This document shows positions 26,216 to 34,449 of a stretch of 64,000 bases of DNA, in pieces; the first letter of the stretch is position 1; each line of letters starts with the position of its first letter. A program made the translations under genes and the position numbers. Source of the DNA: Flavobacteriaceae bacterium UBA1682 (lineage in GTDB: Bacteria; Bacteroidota; Bacteroidia; Flavobacteriales; Flavobacteriaceae); NCBI GenBank assembly GCA_002320285.1, contig DCKE01000024.1:1-64000 (forward strand). The letters run 5' to 3'. Under the pieces are notes generated by a model. It had not been told where the DNA came from and did no database searches. It saw nothing but the letters and a program-made list of their open reading frames with translations.

Positions 26216-26414
26216 GACAAATTAATGAATTGAGAAATCAAAAAAAAAATTAAAATTTATTAATCTAAAATGCGGTATTAAATGTTTTTTAATAGGAATT
26301 TATAAGTTTTATGCTAGAAAACTAAGAAATAATCCATTCATAATCAGTAATGTAAAATATATTAAGGAAGCTTGTTTTATTTATGTAATCGAGAAATCAA
26401 GGAAAAAAAATTAA

Positions 26415-27434
26415 CTATTGCGCATTTTTCTTTGATGAGCCTCCAAAAGAGTAAATCAAATAACATAATGACGGCAAAATAAATATACTGCCTATCAGTA
26501 AGGCCCAGGCCAAGGTATCTATGGTTTTCGCGGATCCCATATTATCGATTAACGAAAGCGAGGATCCATTTTTAAATAAAATAATTTCCGGATAGTGATT
26601 ATGCGTCGCAGCTACGAGTATCATGATGACTTGAAAACCAGCTAATAGCCTTAAAGTAATGACTTTTTTATGTTTAAAAGCAAAAAAGGTAAAGCTCAGA
26701 GAGATAGTGGCTAAGGATAAAGAAATTCTGCCTATAGGGGTTTGCACTACCCAATTTAGCAACGGAATATCCGATAGGTATGCTGTGATGAAAACAATCA
26801 AACCACTAGTGACCACAGCGATCATAGCCCTTTTGGATTTTTTGATAAAATAACGTTGTTCGCTGTCGTTTTTCGACTTTCCTACTATAAATATTGCCGC
26901 TAAATAACTACAAATGCAGACGGTAAAAATACCTACACTAAGTCCAAAGGTGTTGAGCCAGCTCCATAAATAAGCATGCAGGAAATCAGGCGCTTCGGTA
27001 TCCATTGTTCTAGATACAGTTGCTGCAGCAATCATTCCCAGAAAAAAAGGCGTTAATAAACTGCTGATGACATAAATTTTAGAATAGATTTTTTGCCATT
27101 GATCATCGATGGCGTCGTAATGCCTAAAAGAGAATGCTGTACCGCGGGCAATAATCCCCAATAACATCAATACTAATGGTATGTGTAGATAAACAGACAG
27201 GGTACTGTATATTTTTGGAAAACCAACAAATAAGATAACTATAGCGATGATTAGCCACATATGATTGGCTTCCCATATCGGTCCTATGGCTCGATACATA
27301 GTGGAACTCACTTCTTTTTCTCTTTTTTTATTAGAAAATAATTCTAAAATACCGGCACCGAAATCTGCTCCACCCAATAGGAGATACAGGCATATAGATG
27401 CCCATAAAAAAAGTATAACTACATACAACATCAT
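26415..27434 (-). CDS. cydB: Cytochrome bd oxidase subunit II
   Basis: 339 aa, polytopic inner-membrane protein. Starts VVILFLWASICLYLLLGGAD, the normal CydB opening, then FGAGILELF and GPIWEANHMWLIIAIVILFV. Partner of CydA in quinol-oxidising bd oxidase. Overlaps cydA by 4 bp (ATGA), so it is translationally coupled. Confidence 0.94.
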   Translation of the reverse strand: MMLYVVILFLWASICLYLLLGGADFGAGILELFSNKKREKEVSSTMYRAIGPIWEANHMWLIIAIVILFVGFPKIYSTLSVYLHIPLVLMLLGIIARGTAFSFRHYDAIDDQWQKIYSKIYVISSLLTPFFLGMIAAATVSRTMDTEAPDFLHAYLWSWLNTFGLSVGIFTVCICSYLAAIFIVGKSKNDSEQRYFIKKSKRAMIAVVTSGLIVFITAYLSDIPLLNWVVQTPIGRISLSLATISLSFTFFAFKHKKVITLRLLAGFQVIMILVAATHNHYPEIILFKNGSSLSLIDNMGSAKTIDTLAWALLIGSIFILPSLCYLIYSFGGSSKKNAQ

Positions 27435-28774
27435 AATAGCGCTTTTTTAGATTGAAATTGAGGATCCGTACAATCGTAAAGAATACCGACCATTTTGATT
27501 TGACGATGTAATAGAAAAACCACAATTACAGCCAATGAGATAAACACGGCACTAAATAAAATAAAAGAATAATGTATGCCGGGCATCGGAGTCAAAGCGT
27601 CTTTAGTGCGCATGATATCGTATATAATCCACGGTTGACGACCTACTTCTGTTACGGTCCAACCCGCTTCTAATGCAATATATCCCATGGGAAGACTGAC
27701 GACAAACAACTTGTATAACCAAGGTTTTTCTTTCCAATTCTTTTTATAGGTGAGCGACAGAAAATACAACAAGGCCACGAGAACTAAGAACATACCCAAA
27801 GCGATCATCAATTGAAAGGCATAATGAGTAATGGCAACGGGAGGATGGTCCTCCTTTGGAAATTGGTCCAGACCGATTACGGGTTCACTGAAATTTCCAT
27901 GAACTAAAAAACTCAAACCTCCGGGGATTTTAAGGGCATAATCCACTTGTTGCGTCTGTTCGTTTGGAATACCGCCTATTATAAAAGGAGCACTTCCATC
28001 CGTCTTAAAATGGGCTTCCATAGCTGCTAGTTTCGCCGGTTGTCGCTTTGCTACACTTTTAGCAGAGATATCACCACTGAGCGGTTGAAGTACTGCAAAT
28101 ACACAAGCAGTTATTGCTGCTATTTTAAAACACTCTTGATGAAAGTGAATATTTTTACCTTTTAATATCATCCACGCGTGTACTCCAGCGACAGCAAAAC
28201 CCGTAGCAACAAAGGCCGCAATAGTCATGTGTAACGCCTGAGAAAACCAAGCATCATTAAACATCGCTTGAACAGGATCGATATTGGAAAACACACCGTT
28301 GTGATAATCAAATCCACTCGGGCTATTCATCCACGCATTCGCGGCTACAACTAAAGTACCGGAAGCCAGTCCGCTAATCCCAACAACTAAACCCGTAGCC
28401 CAGTGAAACCATTTGTTAAACCGATCCCACCCATAGAGATAAAAACCCAAGGCAATAGCTTCTATAAAAAAGGCTGTACCCTCAAGAGAAAATGGCATAC
28501 CAAAAATAGGACCTGCATGCTCCATAAAGCTTGGCCACAACAGACCCAATTCAAAAGATAACATCGTACCGGAAACAGCACCAGTTGCAAATAATATAGC
28601 CACGCCTTTACTCCAAGCTTTGGTAATTCCCTTGTATAAAGGATTATCGGTTTTTAGGTATTTATAATGCGAAATAGCCATGAAAAATGGCATAACCATA
28701 CCGACACAAGCAAAGATGATATGAAAACCTAGGGAGAGTGCCATTTGTGATCTAGCGGCAAGAAAGTCATCCAT
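27431..28774 (-). CDS. cydA: Cytochrome bd oxidase subunit I
   Basis: 447 aa from the ATG at 28774 (MDDFLAARSQMALSLGFH); the frame extends 15 codons upstream but the family begins here. It is the heme-bearing subunit that oxidises quinol and reduces oxygen with high affinity. The conserved H18 is in SLGFHIIF, and the GRQPW signature appears near residue 378 (GRQPWIIYDIMRTKDALTP). The chain is shorter than E. coli CydA, which indicates a short Q-loop. No cydX or cydDC genes are adjacent. Confidence 0.95.
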   Translation of the reverse strand: MDDFLAARSQMALSLGFHIIFACVGMVMPFFMAISHYKYLKTDNPLYKGITKAWSKGVAILFATGAVSGTMLSFELGLLWPSFMEHAGPIFGMPFSLEGTAFFIEAIALGFYLYGWDRFNKWFHWATGLVVGISGLASGTLVVAANAWMNSPSGFDYHNGVFSNIDPVQAMFNDAWFSQALHMTIAAFVATGFAVAGVHAWMILKGKNIHFHQECFKIAAITACVFAVLQPLSGDISAKSVAKRQPAKLAAMEAHFKTDGSAPFIIGGIPNEQTQQVDYALKIPGGLSFLVHGNFSEPVIGLDQFPKEDHPPVAITHYAFQLMIALGMFLVLVALLYFLSLTYKKNWKEKPWLYKLFVVSLPMGYIALEAGWTVTEVGRQPWIIYDIMRTKDALTPMPGIHYSFILFSAVFISLAVIVVFLLHRQIKMVGILYDCTDPQFQSKKALL

Positions 28775-28938
28775 AATACAGCATTTTAGAGCAAAGAATT
28801 TTGTTTTCGATTGATTCAAAAATCTGATTAAAGATACTGGTTTTAAACGGTTTCCTTTTATAATAAATAGTCCTATTATTGTGTAATTCAGACATTTTTA
28901 ATTAATGTTTATGTCCGCTGACAAAACGGGATAAAAAA

Positions 28939-28971
28939 ATCCCAAAGAAAGTCATCAACCTACTTTGGGAT
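28939..28971 (-). terminator. Terminator of the broken MFS gene
   Basis: Nine-bp stem ATCCCAAAG/CTTTGGGAT, followed on the minus strand by a T7 run. It sits between the MFS gene and cydA. Confidence 0.75.
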
Positions 28972-29045
28972 ACTACACGGATTCTCAGCTATGCGCATTC
29001 GGTTTTGAATTTTTTTCTAAGTATATTCACAAATCGATTAGGATT

Positions 29046-30227
29046 TCAACAACATATCTTGTCGTCAGTACGGTTTGCAACAGCTGTTTTTCTGTTTTCT
29101 AATAGCTGCCGTACACCCATCATGGTTAAAGCGAGTGTACCAAATAGTATGCTGATTAACGGTGTGTATTGAACGCCCTTATAAACGATCATCCAGCCTC
29201 CCAATGTGGTACCGAGAAAGACTCCAAGATTGCCAAATGAGGTTGCTAGGCTATTGGCGAATTCCAAATTACCCGACGATACCGATATCATATAGGAAGA
29301 AGCATTTAAGAAACAGGGAGCATAGAGAAATCCCCAAATGATAATCACTGCCAGCGTAGCCCAAAAATTACTACCCGCGATATATAACAATATCGGAACG
29401 GCAATGGTACCTGAAAGATAAAAAGCCGTGGTTCTCGGAACACTTCTATTGAGCATTTTACCCGCTACACGCATCGATAATACCCCTACAACGCCAAATA
29501 GTAAAAGCATCAAACTCATCATGGTATTATCCATGTTTTTAGCTTTGGTTTAGTATTCGGCGAAATAGCTATAAGTCGAGAACCAAGCCGTTACCATAAA
29601 GAAATTCATAGCTGTACTGAGGAGGAATAACGGTTTTTTTAAGAGAATCAATTGACTGCCATACGATTTTCTAGTAGTGACTGGCATGGGAGGGAGCACA
29701 AAATAGATGCCTAGCCAAGCCAGTATACTCACCGCTGTTTGAATCATAAACGATACTTCCCAAGTCCAAAGCGTCGCTAAAAATGTAGCCAAAGGAACGG
29801 TGGTTACCATTGCTATGGCTACTCCGCTAAAAACAATACCCATCAATTCATTTTCACGACTTTTATCGGCTTGAGATACCGCGACTGATAAAGCAGTGGC
29901 AATATAAACGGGTTGTAGAAATGCGGGAAGTATTCGTACCAACATCAGCAACCAAAAAGGAGGGGATAGGGACGAAATCACCCCAGTAATAATAAAAATG
30001 GAAATCGCTAATAACATCATGGTTCTTTTGTCGAAGCGCGACATCAGTAAGGTCATTATTGGGCCTGTTAAGGCAATAATCAGTGCGAAAGCACTGAGCA
30101 AATAACCCGCGACATCAATGCTGATGTTGTAATGAGTAGCAATTTGCGGTAATATTCCAATAACGCCAAATTCGGTGGTAATGACTCCGATAAATCCGAG
30201 ACAGCCAATGTATGCATATTTTTTCAT
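29046..30227 (-). pseudogene. MFS efflux transporter broken by an in-frame stop
   Basis: Two open stretches (30227-29550 and 29534-29046) lie in the same frame, separated only by a TAA codon and a few codons that read on as TKAKNMDNTMMSLM. Together they make a normal 12-helix DHA1/AraJ-like transporter: TTEFGVIGILPQIATHYNIS at the N-terminus, FLQPVYIATALSVAVSQADKSRENELMG, YSYFAEY then the stop, and GNLGVFLGTTLGGWM near the C-terminus. A single TTA-to-TAA change would explain the break. The gene is divergent from an HxlR regulator. It may be a recent pseudogene, a sequencing error, or a stop that is sometimes read through. Confidence 0.85.
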
Positions 30228-30269
30228 GTAAAATATATTTTTAAAAGCACAAAATTATTCGAAATGGCT

Positions 30270-30298
30270 TATTTTTGTATGGTATACAACCAAATGTA
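30270..30298. promoter_or_regulatory. Divergent promoters and palindromic operator of hxlR/MFS
   Basis: TATTTTTG at 30270-30277 is the plus-strand -7 box for the HxlR gene. TACATTTG on the minus strand (30291-30298) is that for the MFS gene. Between and across them lies the perfect palindrome TTGTAT-GGT-ATACAA (30275-30289), a likely HxlR binding site. Confidence 0.65.
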
Positions 30299-30321
30299 TG
30301 GTACTAACATTTTTGTAAGTA

Positions 30322-30699
30322 ATGGCAATAAGAAAGGAAAATTCGACCAATAAATTTAATGAAGAGGCAATTGTTAATTATTGCGATTCTATTTATTCGA
30401 TCTGTAAAATAGGGGGACGTTGGAAAATGATGATTTTGTGTGAACTCAAAGCGGGAAAACTGCGTTTTGGAGAACTGAAAAAACGTATACCGCAGATCAC
30501 AGAGCGGATGTTGACTTTGCAATTGCGGGAATTGGAAAAAGATTTATTGGTGAAGCGTACGGTGTATGCCGAAGTGCCACCCCGGGTCGATTATGAATTA
30601 ACTGAGATCACCACTAAACTGATACCGATATGGGATATGCTCGATATTTGGGGAGCAGAACATCGTTCCTTAGCCCGTCAGCAAACCGCTTCCAAATAA
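30322..30699 (+). CDS. HxlR-family transcriptional regulator
   Basis: 125 aa winged-helix protein. Signatures are CDSIYSICKIGGRWKMMILC, KLRFGELKKRIPQITERMLT, QLRELEKDLLVKRTVYAEVP and PRVDYELTE. HxlR members respond to reactive aldehydes or other stress signals and often control the divergent transporter or oxidoreductase. Its own promoter overlaps a TTGTAT/ATACAA palindrome that also covers the MFS promoter, so autoregulation and control of the broken transporter are likely. Confidence 0.92.
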   Translation: MAIRKENSTNKFNEEAIVNYCDSIYSICKIGGRWKMMILCELKAGKLRFGELKKRIPQITERMLTLQLRELEKDLLVKRTVYAEVPPRVDYELTEITTKLIPIWDMLDIWGAEHRSLARQQTASK

Positions 30700-30798
30700 T
30701 CAGGTATTTAGAATTATAGAGGATTAGGTTGTAAAAGTACAAAGTCAAGTTCAAAGGAATATCTCTTTTTTAGCTTAGGAGTGCCCCAAAAAGGTGTT

Positions 30799-31707
30799 TT
30801 AATTGATACGCCTGTATTCATTCGGTGAAAGACCAACCTTTTGTTTAAACAAACGGCTGAAATGTTGAGGGTATTTAAAACCCAGCTTATAAGCGATTTC
30901 GCTAATGGAGTGATTCATATTAAATAATCGTTCTTTAGCGATATCAATTATAATCGAATGAATGTATTCTTGTGCAGTAACAGCGCTTTCTTTTTTGATT
31001 AGATCTCCAAAATAATTTGCCGATAAATTTAAGGCCTCGGCACAGTAAGCAACGGTTGGTAAACCGATATTTTGCGGATGATCTGTGGAGAAGTATGCCT
31101 TGAGAATTTGCTCAAATTTTTCTATAATTCCCTTGTGATCGTGATCTCTAGTTATAAATTGACGATCGTAAAATCGGGTGCAATAGTTAAGAAATAACTC
31201 CAAGTTGGAAACAATCAAGGTTTTACTGTGTTTATCAATGGATTGCTGCATCTCTTGATGAATTTTTAAAATACTATCGGTAAGCAGTTGTTTTTCTTTA
31301 TCCGATAAGTGAAGGGCCTCATGCACATCATAGGAAAAGAAAGAGTAGTCTTCAATGTGTTTGCCCAAGGTAGTCCCTTTGATTAAATCTGGGTGAAATA
31401 GCAAAGCCCATCCTTTGGGTTCGGGGATTTGTAAGTTGGGTTGCACACTAACAATCTGACCTGGAGCCGTAAAAACAAGAGTACCCTCTTGAAAGTCATA
31501 TTTATTCCGACCGTATTTGATTTCACCGCATATCAGCTCTTTAAGATAAATGGCATAAAAACCAAAATTAAATGTATTAGAAGACATAGCACCCAAATGC
31601 GATAAATCTATTACAGAGATCAACGGATGTAAGGTCTTGATACCACGTAACTTGTTGTACTGATCTATCGTTTCAATTTTTATAATTTCACTCATATACT
31701 CAATCAT
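30799..31707 (-). CDS. AraC-family regulator divergent from alcohol dehydrogenase
   Basis: 302 aa; the start may be 31695 (MSEIIKIETID), since a -7 box (TAAATTTG, 31717-31724) puts the transcript start near 31711. Cupin-like N-terminus, then the AraC double HTH: TVAYCAEALNLSANYFGDLI and ISEIAYKLGFKYPQHFSRLF, ending KVGLSPNEYRR. It is divergent from the alcohol dehydrogenase gene by 228 bp, so it is likely its regulator, by position only. Confidence 0.88.
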   Translation of the reverse strand: MIEYMSEIIKIETIDQYNKLRGIKTLHPLISVIDLSHLGAMSSNTFNFGFYAIYLKELICGEIKYGRNKYDFQEGTLVFTAPGQIVSVQPNLQIPEPKGWALLFHPDLIKGTTLGKHIEDYSFFSYDVHEALHLSDKEKQLLTDSILKIHQEMQQSIDKHSKTLIVSNLELFLNYCTRFYDRQFITRDHDHKGIIEKFEQILKAYFSTDHPQNIGLPTVAYCAEALNLSANYFGDLIKKESAVTAQEYIHSIIIDIAKERLFNMNHSISEIAYKLGFKYPQHFSRLFKQKVGLSPNEYRRIN

Positions 31708-31716
31708 TTGATCTTA

Positions 31717-31724
31717 CAAATTTA
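31717..31724 (-). promoter_or_regulatory. -7 box of the AraC gene
   Basis: TAAATTTG on the minus strand. It favours the start at 31695 over 31707. Confidence 0.45.
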
Positions 31725-31935
31725 AGCATTACTGCCTTGTTTTTACTTTATCTTCTTTCCAATCCGTAAAACTGGTATATAAAGCCGTAATCTATATAAG
31801 CAAAACCTTAATTTTAGTGCGGAAATTTGTCCTATAAATAAAAAGCGTAGTCAATAAGTCGTAAATTTATGGAAGTGGATTTGCCGTTGACCGCAAGTCG
31901 ATAAAATTTATTAATCGCAATATATTCAATACAAT

Positions 31936-32982
31936 ATGGAAACATTTAAAGTAAAAGCCTACGGTACAGAGGCCCCAGAAGCAGATTTAAAACAGATGGA
32001 AATTCAACGTCGTCATGTATTAGCAGACGATGTGGAAATCGATATTCTCTACTGTGGTGTCTGTCATTCAGATTTACATACAGCTAGAAATGATTGGGGT
32101 GGTACGAAGTATCCCGCAGTTCCTGGTCACGAAATAGTAGGAAAAGTAACAGCAGTTGGTTCGAAGGTAACCAAATTTAAAGTGGGCGACTTTGCCGCTA
32201 TCGGTTGCATGGTTGATTGCAGTTGTCCAAATTGTAAAGAGGAACAATATTGCACTAGTGGTTTTACGGGCACTTACAATAGTGCCGATGTACATTTAGG
32301 TACTCAAACTTATGGTGGTTATTCTGAAAAGATAGTTGCCAAAGAAAGTTTTGTATTGAAAGTACCGGCTAATTTAGATTTGGCAGCCGTTGCCCCGTTA
32401 TTATGTGCCGGTATCACAACTTGGTCGCCGTTGCGTCATTGGAACGTTACAAAAGGTAGTAAAGTTGCTGTAGTGGGCTTAGGAGGTTTAGGGCATATGG
32501 CTATTAAGTTGGCTAAAGGATTAGGAGCAGAGGTGACTTTGTTTTCAAGAACGCCTGGAAAAACCGAAGATGCATTAAAATTAGGTGCCGATCATGTGGT
32601 GATTTCTACAGATAACGAACAGATGAAAGCCGTAGCGAATAGCTTTGATTTTATCATCGATACCGTTCCTTATGTACACGATGTTAATCCTTATGTGACT
32701 ACTTTGAAAACGAGTAGTACATTAGTTCTGGTAGGTTTTTTGGGAGAATTATCACCAGCGCTCAATACTGTACCTTTGGTTTTAGGTAGAAAAGCTGTTG
32801 CGGGTTCCTTGATTGGCGGTATTGAAGAAACACAAGAGATGCTCGATTTCTGTGGTAAACACAACATCGTATCCGATATTGAATTGATCGAAATGCACGA
32901 TATCAATGCTGCCTACGAACGCATGCTGAATAGCGATGTGAAATATCGATTTGTGGTTGATATGGCTTCTTTTAAATCGTAA
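31936..32982 (+). CDS. Zinc-dependent alcohol/aldehyde reductase (YahK-like)
   Basis: 348 aa, medium-chain dehydrogenase of the cinnamyl-alcohol-dehydrogenase type. The catalytic zinc region is YCGVCHSDLHTARNDWGGTK with HxxxxxxxxxxGHE (PAVPGHEIVGKV). The structural zinc cysteines are in CSCPNCKEEQYC. The NADP Rossmann motif is VAVVGLGGLGHMAIKLAKGL. YahK-type enzymes reduce aldehydes with NADPH. Probably controlled by the divergent AraC protein. A strong terminator follows. Confidence 0.92.
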   Translation: METFKVKAYGTEAPEADLKQMEIQRRHVLADDVEIDILYCGVCHSDLHTARNDWGGTKYPAVPGHEIVGKVTAVGSKVTKFKVGDFAAIGCMVDCSCPNCKEEQYCTSGFTGTYNSADVHLGTQTYGGYSEKIVAKESFVLKVPANLDLAAVAPLLCAGITTWSPLRHWNVTKGSKVAVVGLGGLGHMAIKLAKGLGAEVTLFSRTPGKTEDALKLGADHVVISTDNEQMKAVANSFDFIIDTVPYVHDVNPYVTTLKTSSTLVLVGFLGELSPALNTVPLVLGRKAVAGSLIGGIEETQEMLDFCGKHNIVSDIELIEMHDINAAYERMLNSDVKYRFVVDMASFKS

Positions 32983-32994
32983 TTCGTTATCAGT

Positions 32995-33033
32995 AAAAAG
33001 GCCTTCCAAAATACTATTTGGTTGGCCTTTTTT
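32995..33033 (+). terminator. Terminator of the alcohol dehydrogenase gene
   Basis: Stem AAAAAGGCC/GGCCTTTTT extended by CCAAAATA/TATTTGG with small mismatches, then a T run. Confidence 0.85.
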
Positions 33034-33048
33034 GATTTTTTAAATTTG

Positions 33049-33085
33049 GAATCTCGAATTACGAATCTCGAATTACGAATCTCGA
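33049..33085. repeat. 14-bp tandem repeat GAATCTCGAATTAC, 2.7 copies
   Basis: Copies start at 33049, 33063 and 33077 (partial). The array ends at the stop codon of the efflux adaptor gene, between two convergent genes. Confidence 0.85.
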
Positions 33086-34285
33086 CTAATGAGCATGTCC
33101 GCCGCCACTTTCATTTTTTATTAAATGGCTTTGAATATAGTAGGCTCCTTTGGTTACGATTTTCGCGTTTTTAGGGATCTCTTGTAAAAAAGTGACTTGA
33201 GTATGATCCAATTCGGAAACCCCAGATTTTACTTCGATGCGTTGAAAATGATATTCCTTAGATGTAGTCTCTTTATCGTTTTCGTGTTCAGCCTCTAGTA
33301 CAAATACGAATTCACGTCCATCCGCCCGAACAAAGGCTTCTTTGGGCAAGGCCTCCAATTGTTGTTTGCCACTATTAATTAGCGCATTGACATACATACC
33401 CGGTATCAAGTTTTCATGTTGGTTTTCAATATCAGCATGAACTGCAATTGTTTTGGTTTCATTCTCAAATGATTTACCAATGCTGAAAATTTTTCCTTGT
33501 ATTTCGGTATTATCCCTATTTGTCAAATTAAAAACAACTTTTTGTCCAATTTGAATTTGAGGCAAATCCTTTTCATAGACCAGCAGATCTAAATGCAGCT
33601 TGGAATTATCGATCAAACTGAATAAAGGCAATTCTTGATTGGTTTGAGAACCGATTTTAATGTTAATACTGGCGATATATCCCGCAATAGGAGCAATAAT
33701 CGATAACGATTGGCTGTCTTTCACATCAGAGACATTCATAATTGATAGTTGCTTTTTCAAAGAACGGTATTTGGCCTTCTCAATTTCAAGTTCTGATTTG
33801 GTTTTTTGAAAGGTTTTTTCAGAATTGACATTTTCTTCCCTCAGTGTTGATTGACGATCGAATTCTAATTGCAAATAGTTTACATTGCTTTTACTCACAG
33901 CATATTCCTCCTGTAATCTGGCAAAATCAGTACTTTCTGCAACGGCTAAGAGTTGTCCTTTTTTGACATATTGCCCTTCGTTGACTAATATTTTGCTGAT
34001 AATACCCGTTACAAAAGTGCGCACATCGGCCTGATTTTGTGGTGGTAATTTGGTGTATCCATTTACCTTAATCACCTCGTTGAGGTTTTTTAAAGAAACG
34101 CCTCCCACTTGAATGCCCGCTCCTTGATATTGGGCTTCATTTAAAGCAACCTCTTTGATAGCAACAACTTCCTCGTCCTGGTGTTCAACAGCTTTCTCTG
34201 GATTAGACTCTTCATTGGTTTTTTTACAGCCGATCACAAATAGAAGTAAAAAAACTATTAACGATATTGAAAAATATTTTTTCAT
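33086..34285 (-). CDS. czcB: RND efflux periplasmic adaptor (CzcB/CusB-like)
   Basis: 399 aa. Lipoprotein signal (SLIVFLLLFVIGC). Adaptor (membrane fusion protein) domains are visible: the lipoyl-like pair VRTFVTGIISKILVNEGQYV and SLSIIAPIAGYIASINIKIG flank a coiled-coil with many Q/E/K heptads, then beta-barrel stretches. The C-terminus is histidine-rich (GGGHAH) and may bind metal. It links the RND pump to the outer-membrane channel. It is third in the minus-strand operon, 164 bp after the pump gene. Confidence 0.9.
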   Translation of the reverse strand: MKKYFSISLIVFLLLFVIGCKKTNEESNPEKAVEHQDEEVVAIKEVALNEAQYQGAGIQVGGVSLKNLNEVIKVNGYTKLPPQNQADVRTFVTGIISKILVNEGQYVKKGQLLAVAESTDFARLQEEYAVSKSNVNYLQLEFDRQSTLREENVNSEKTFQKTKSELEIEKAKYRSLKKQLSIMNVSDVKDSQSLSIIAPIAGYIASINIKIGSQTNQELPLFSLIDNSKLHLDLLVYEKDLPQIQIGQKVVFNLTNRDNTEIQGKIFSIGKSFENETKTIAVHADIENQHENLIPGMYVNALINSGKQQLEALPKEAFVRADGREFVFVLEAEHENDKETTSKEYHFQRIEVKSGVSELDHTQVTFLQEIPKNAKIVTKGAYYIQSHLIKNESGGGHAH

Positions 34286-34449
34286 AGATAAATGATATTT
34301 TATGTTTAGTGCACCGCTTTAAAACGAAACCCTCATTTAATCAGAAGATTTGATGATGTTTCGGTCGTTTTATGAACTAGTATATAGGCCTAAACCGTGC
34401 GATGCTTTTAATTTAATCAATGTTTATAAGGAACCTCGTGCTACTTTAG

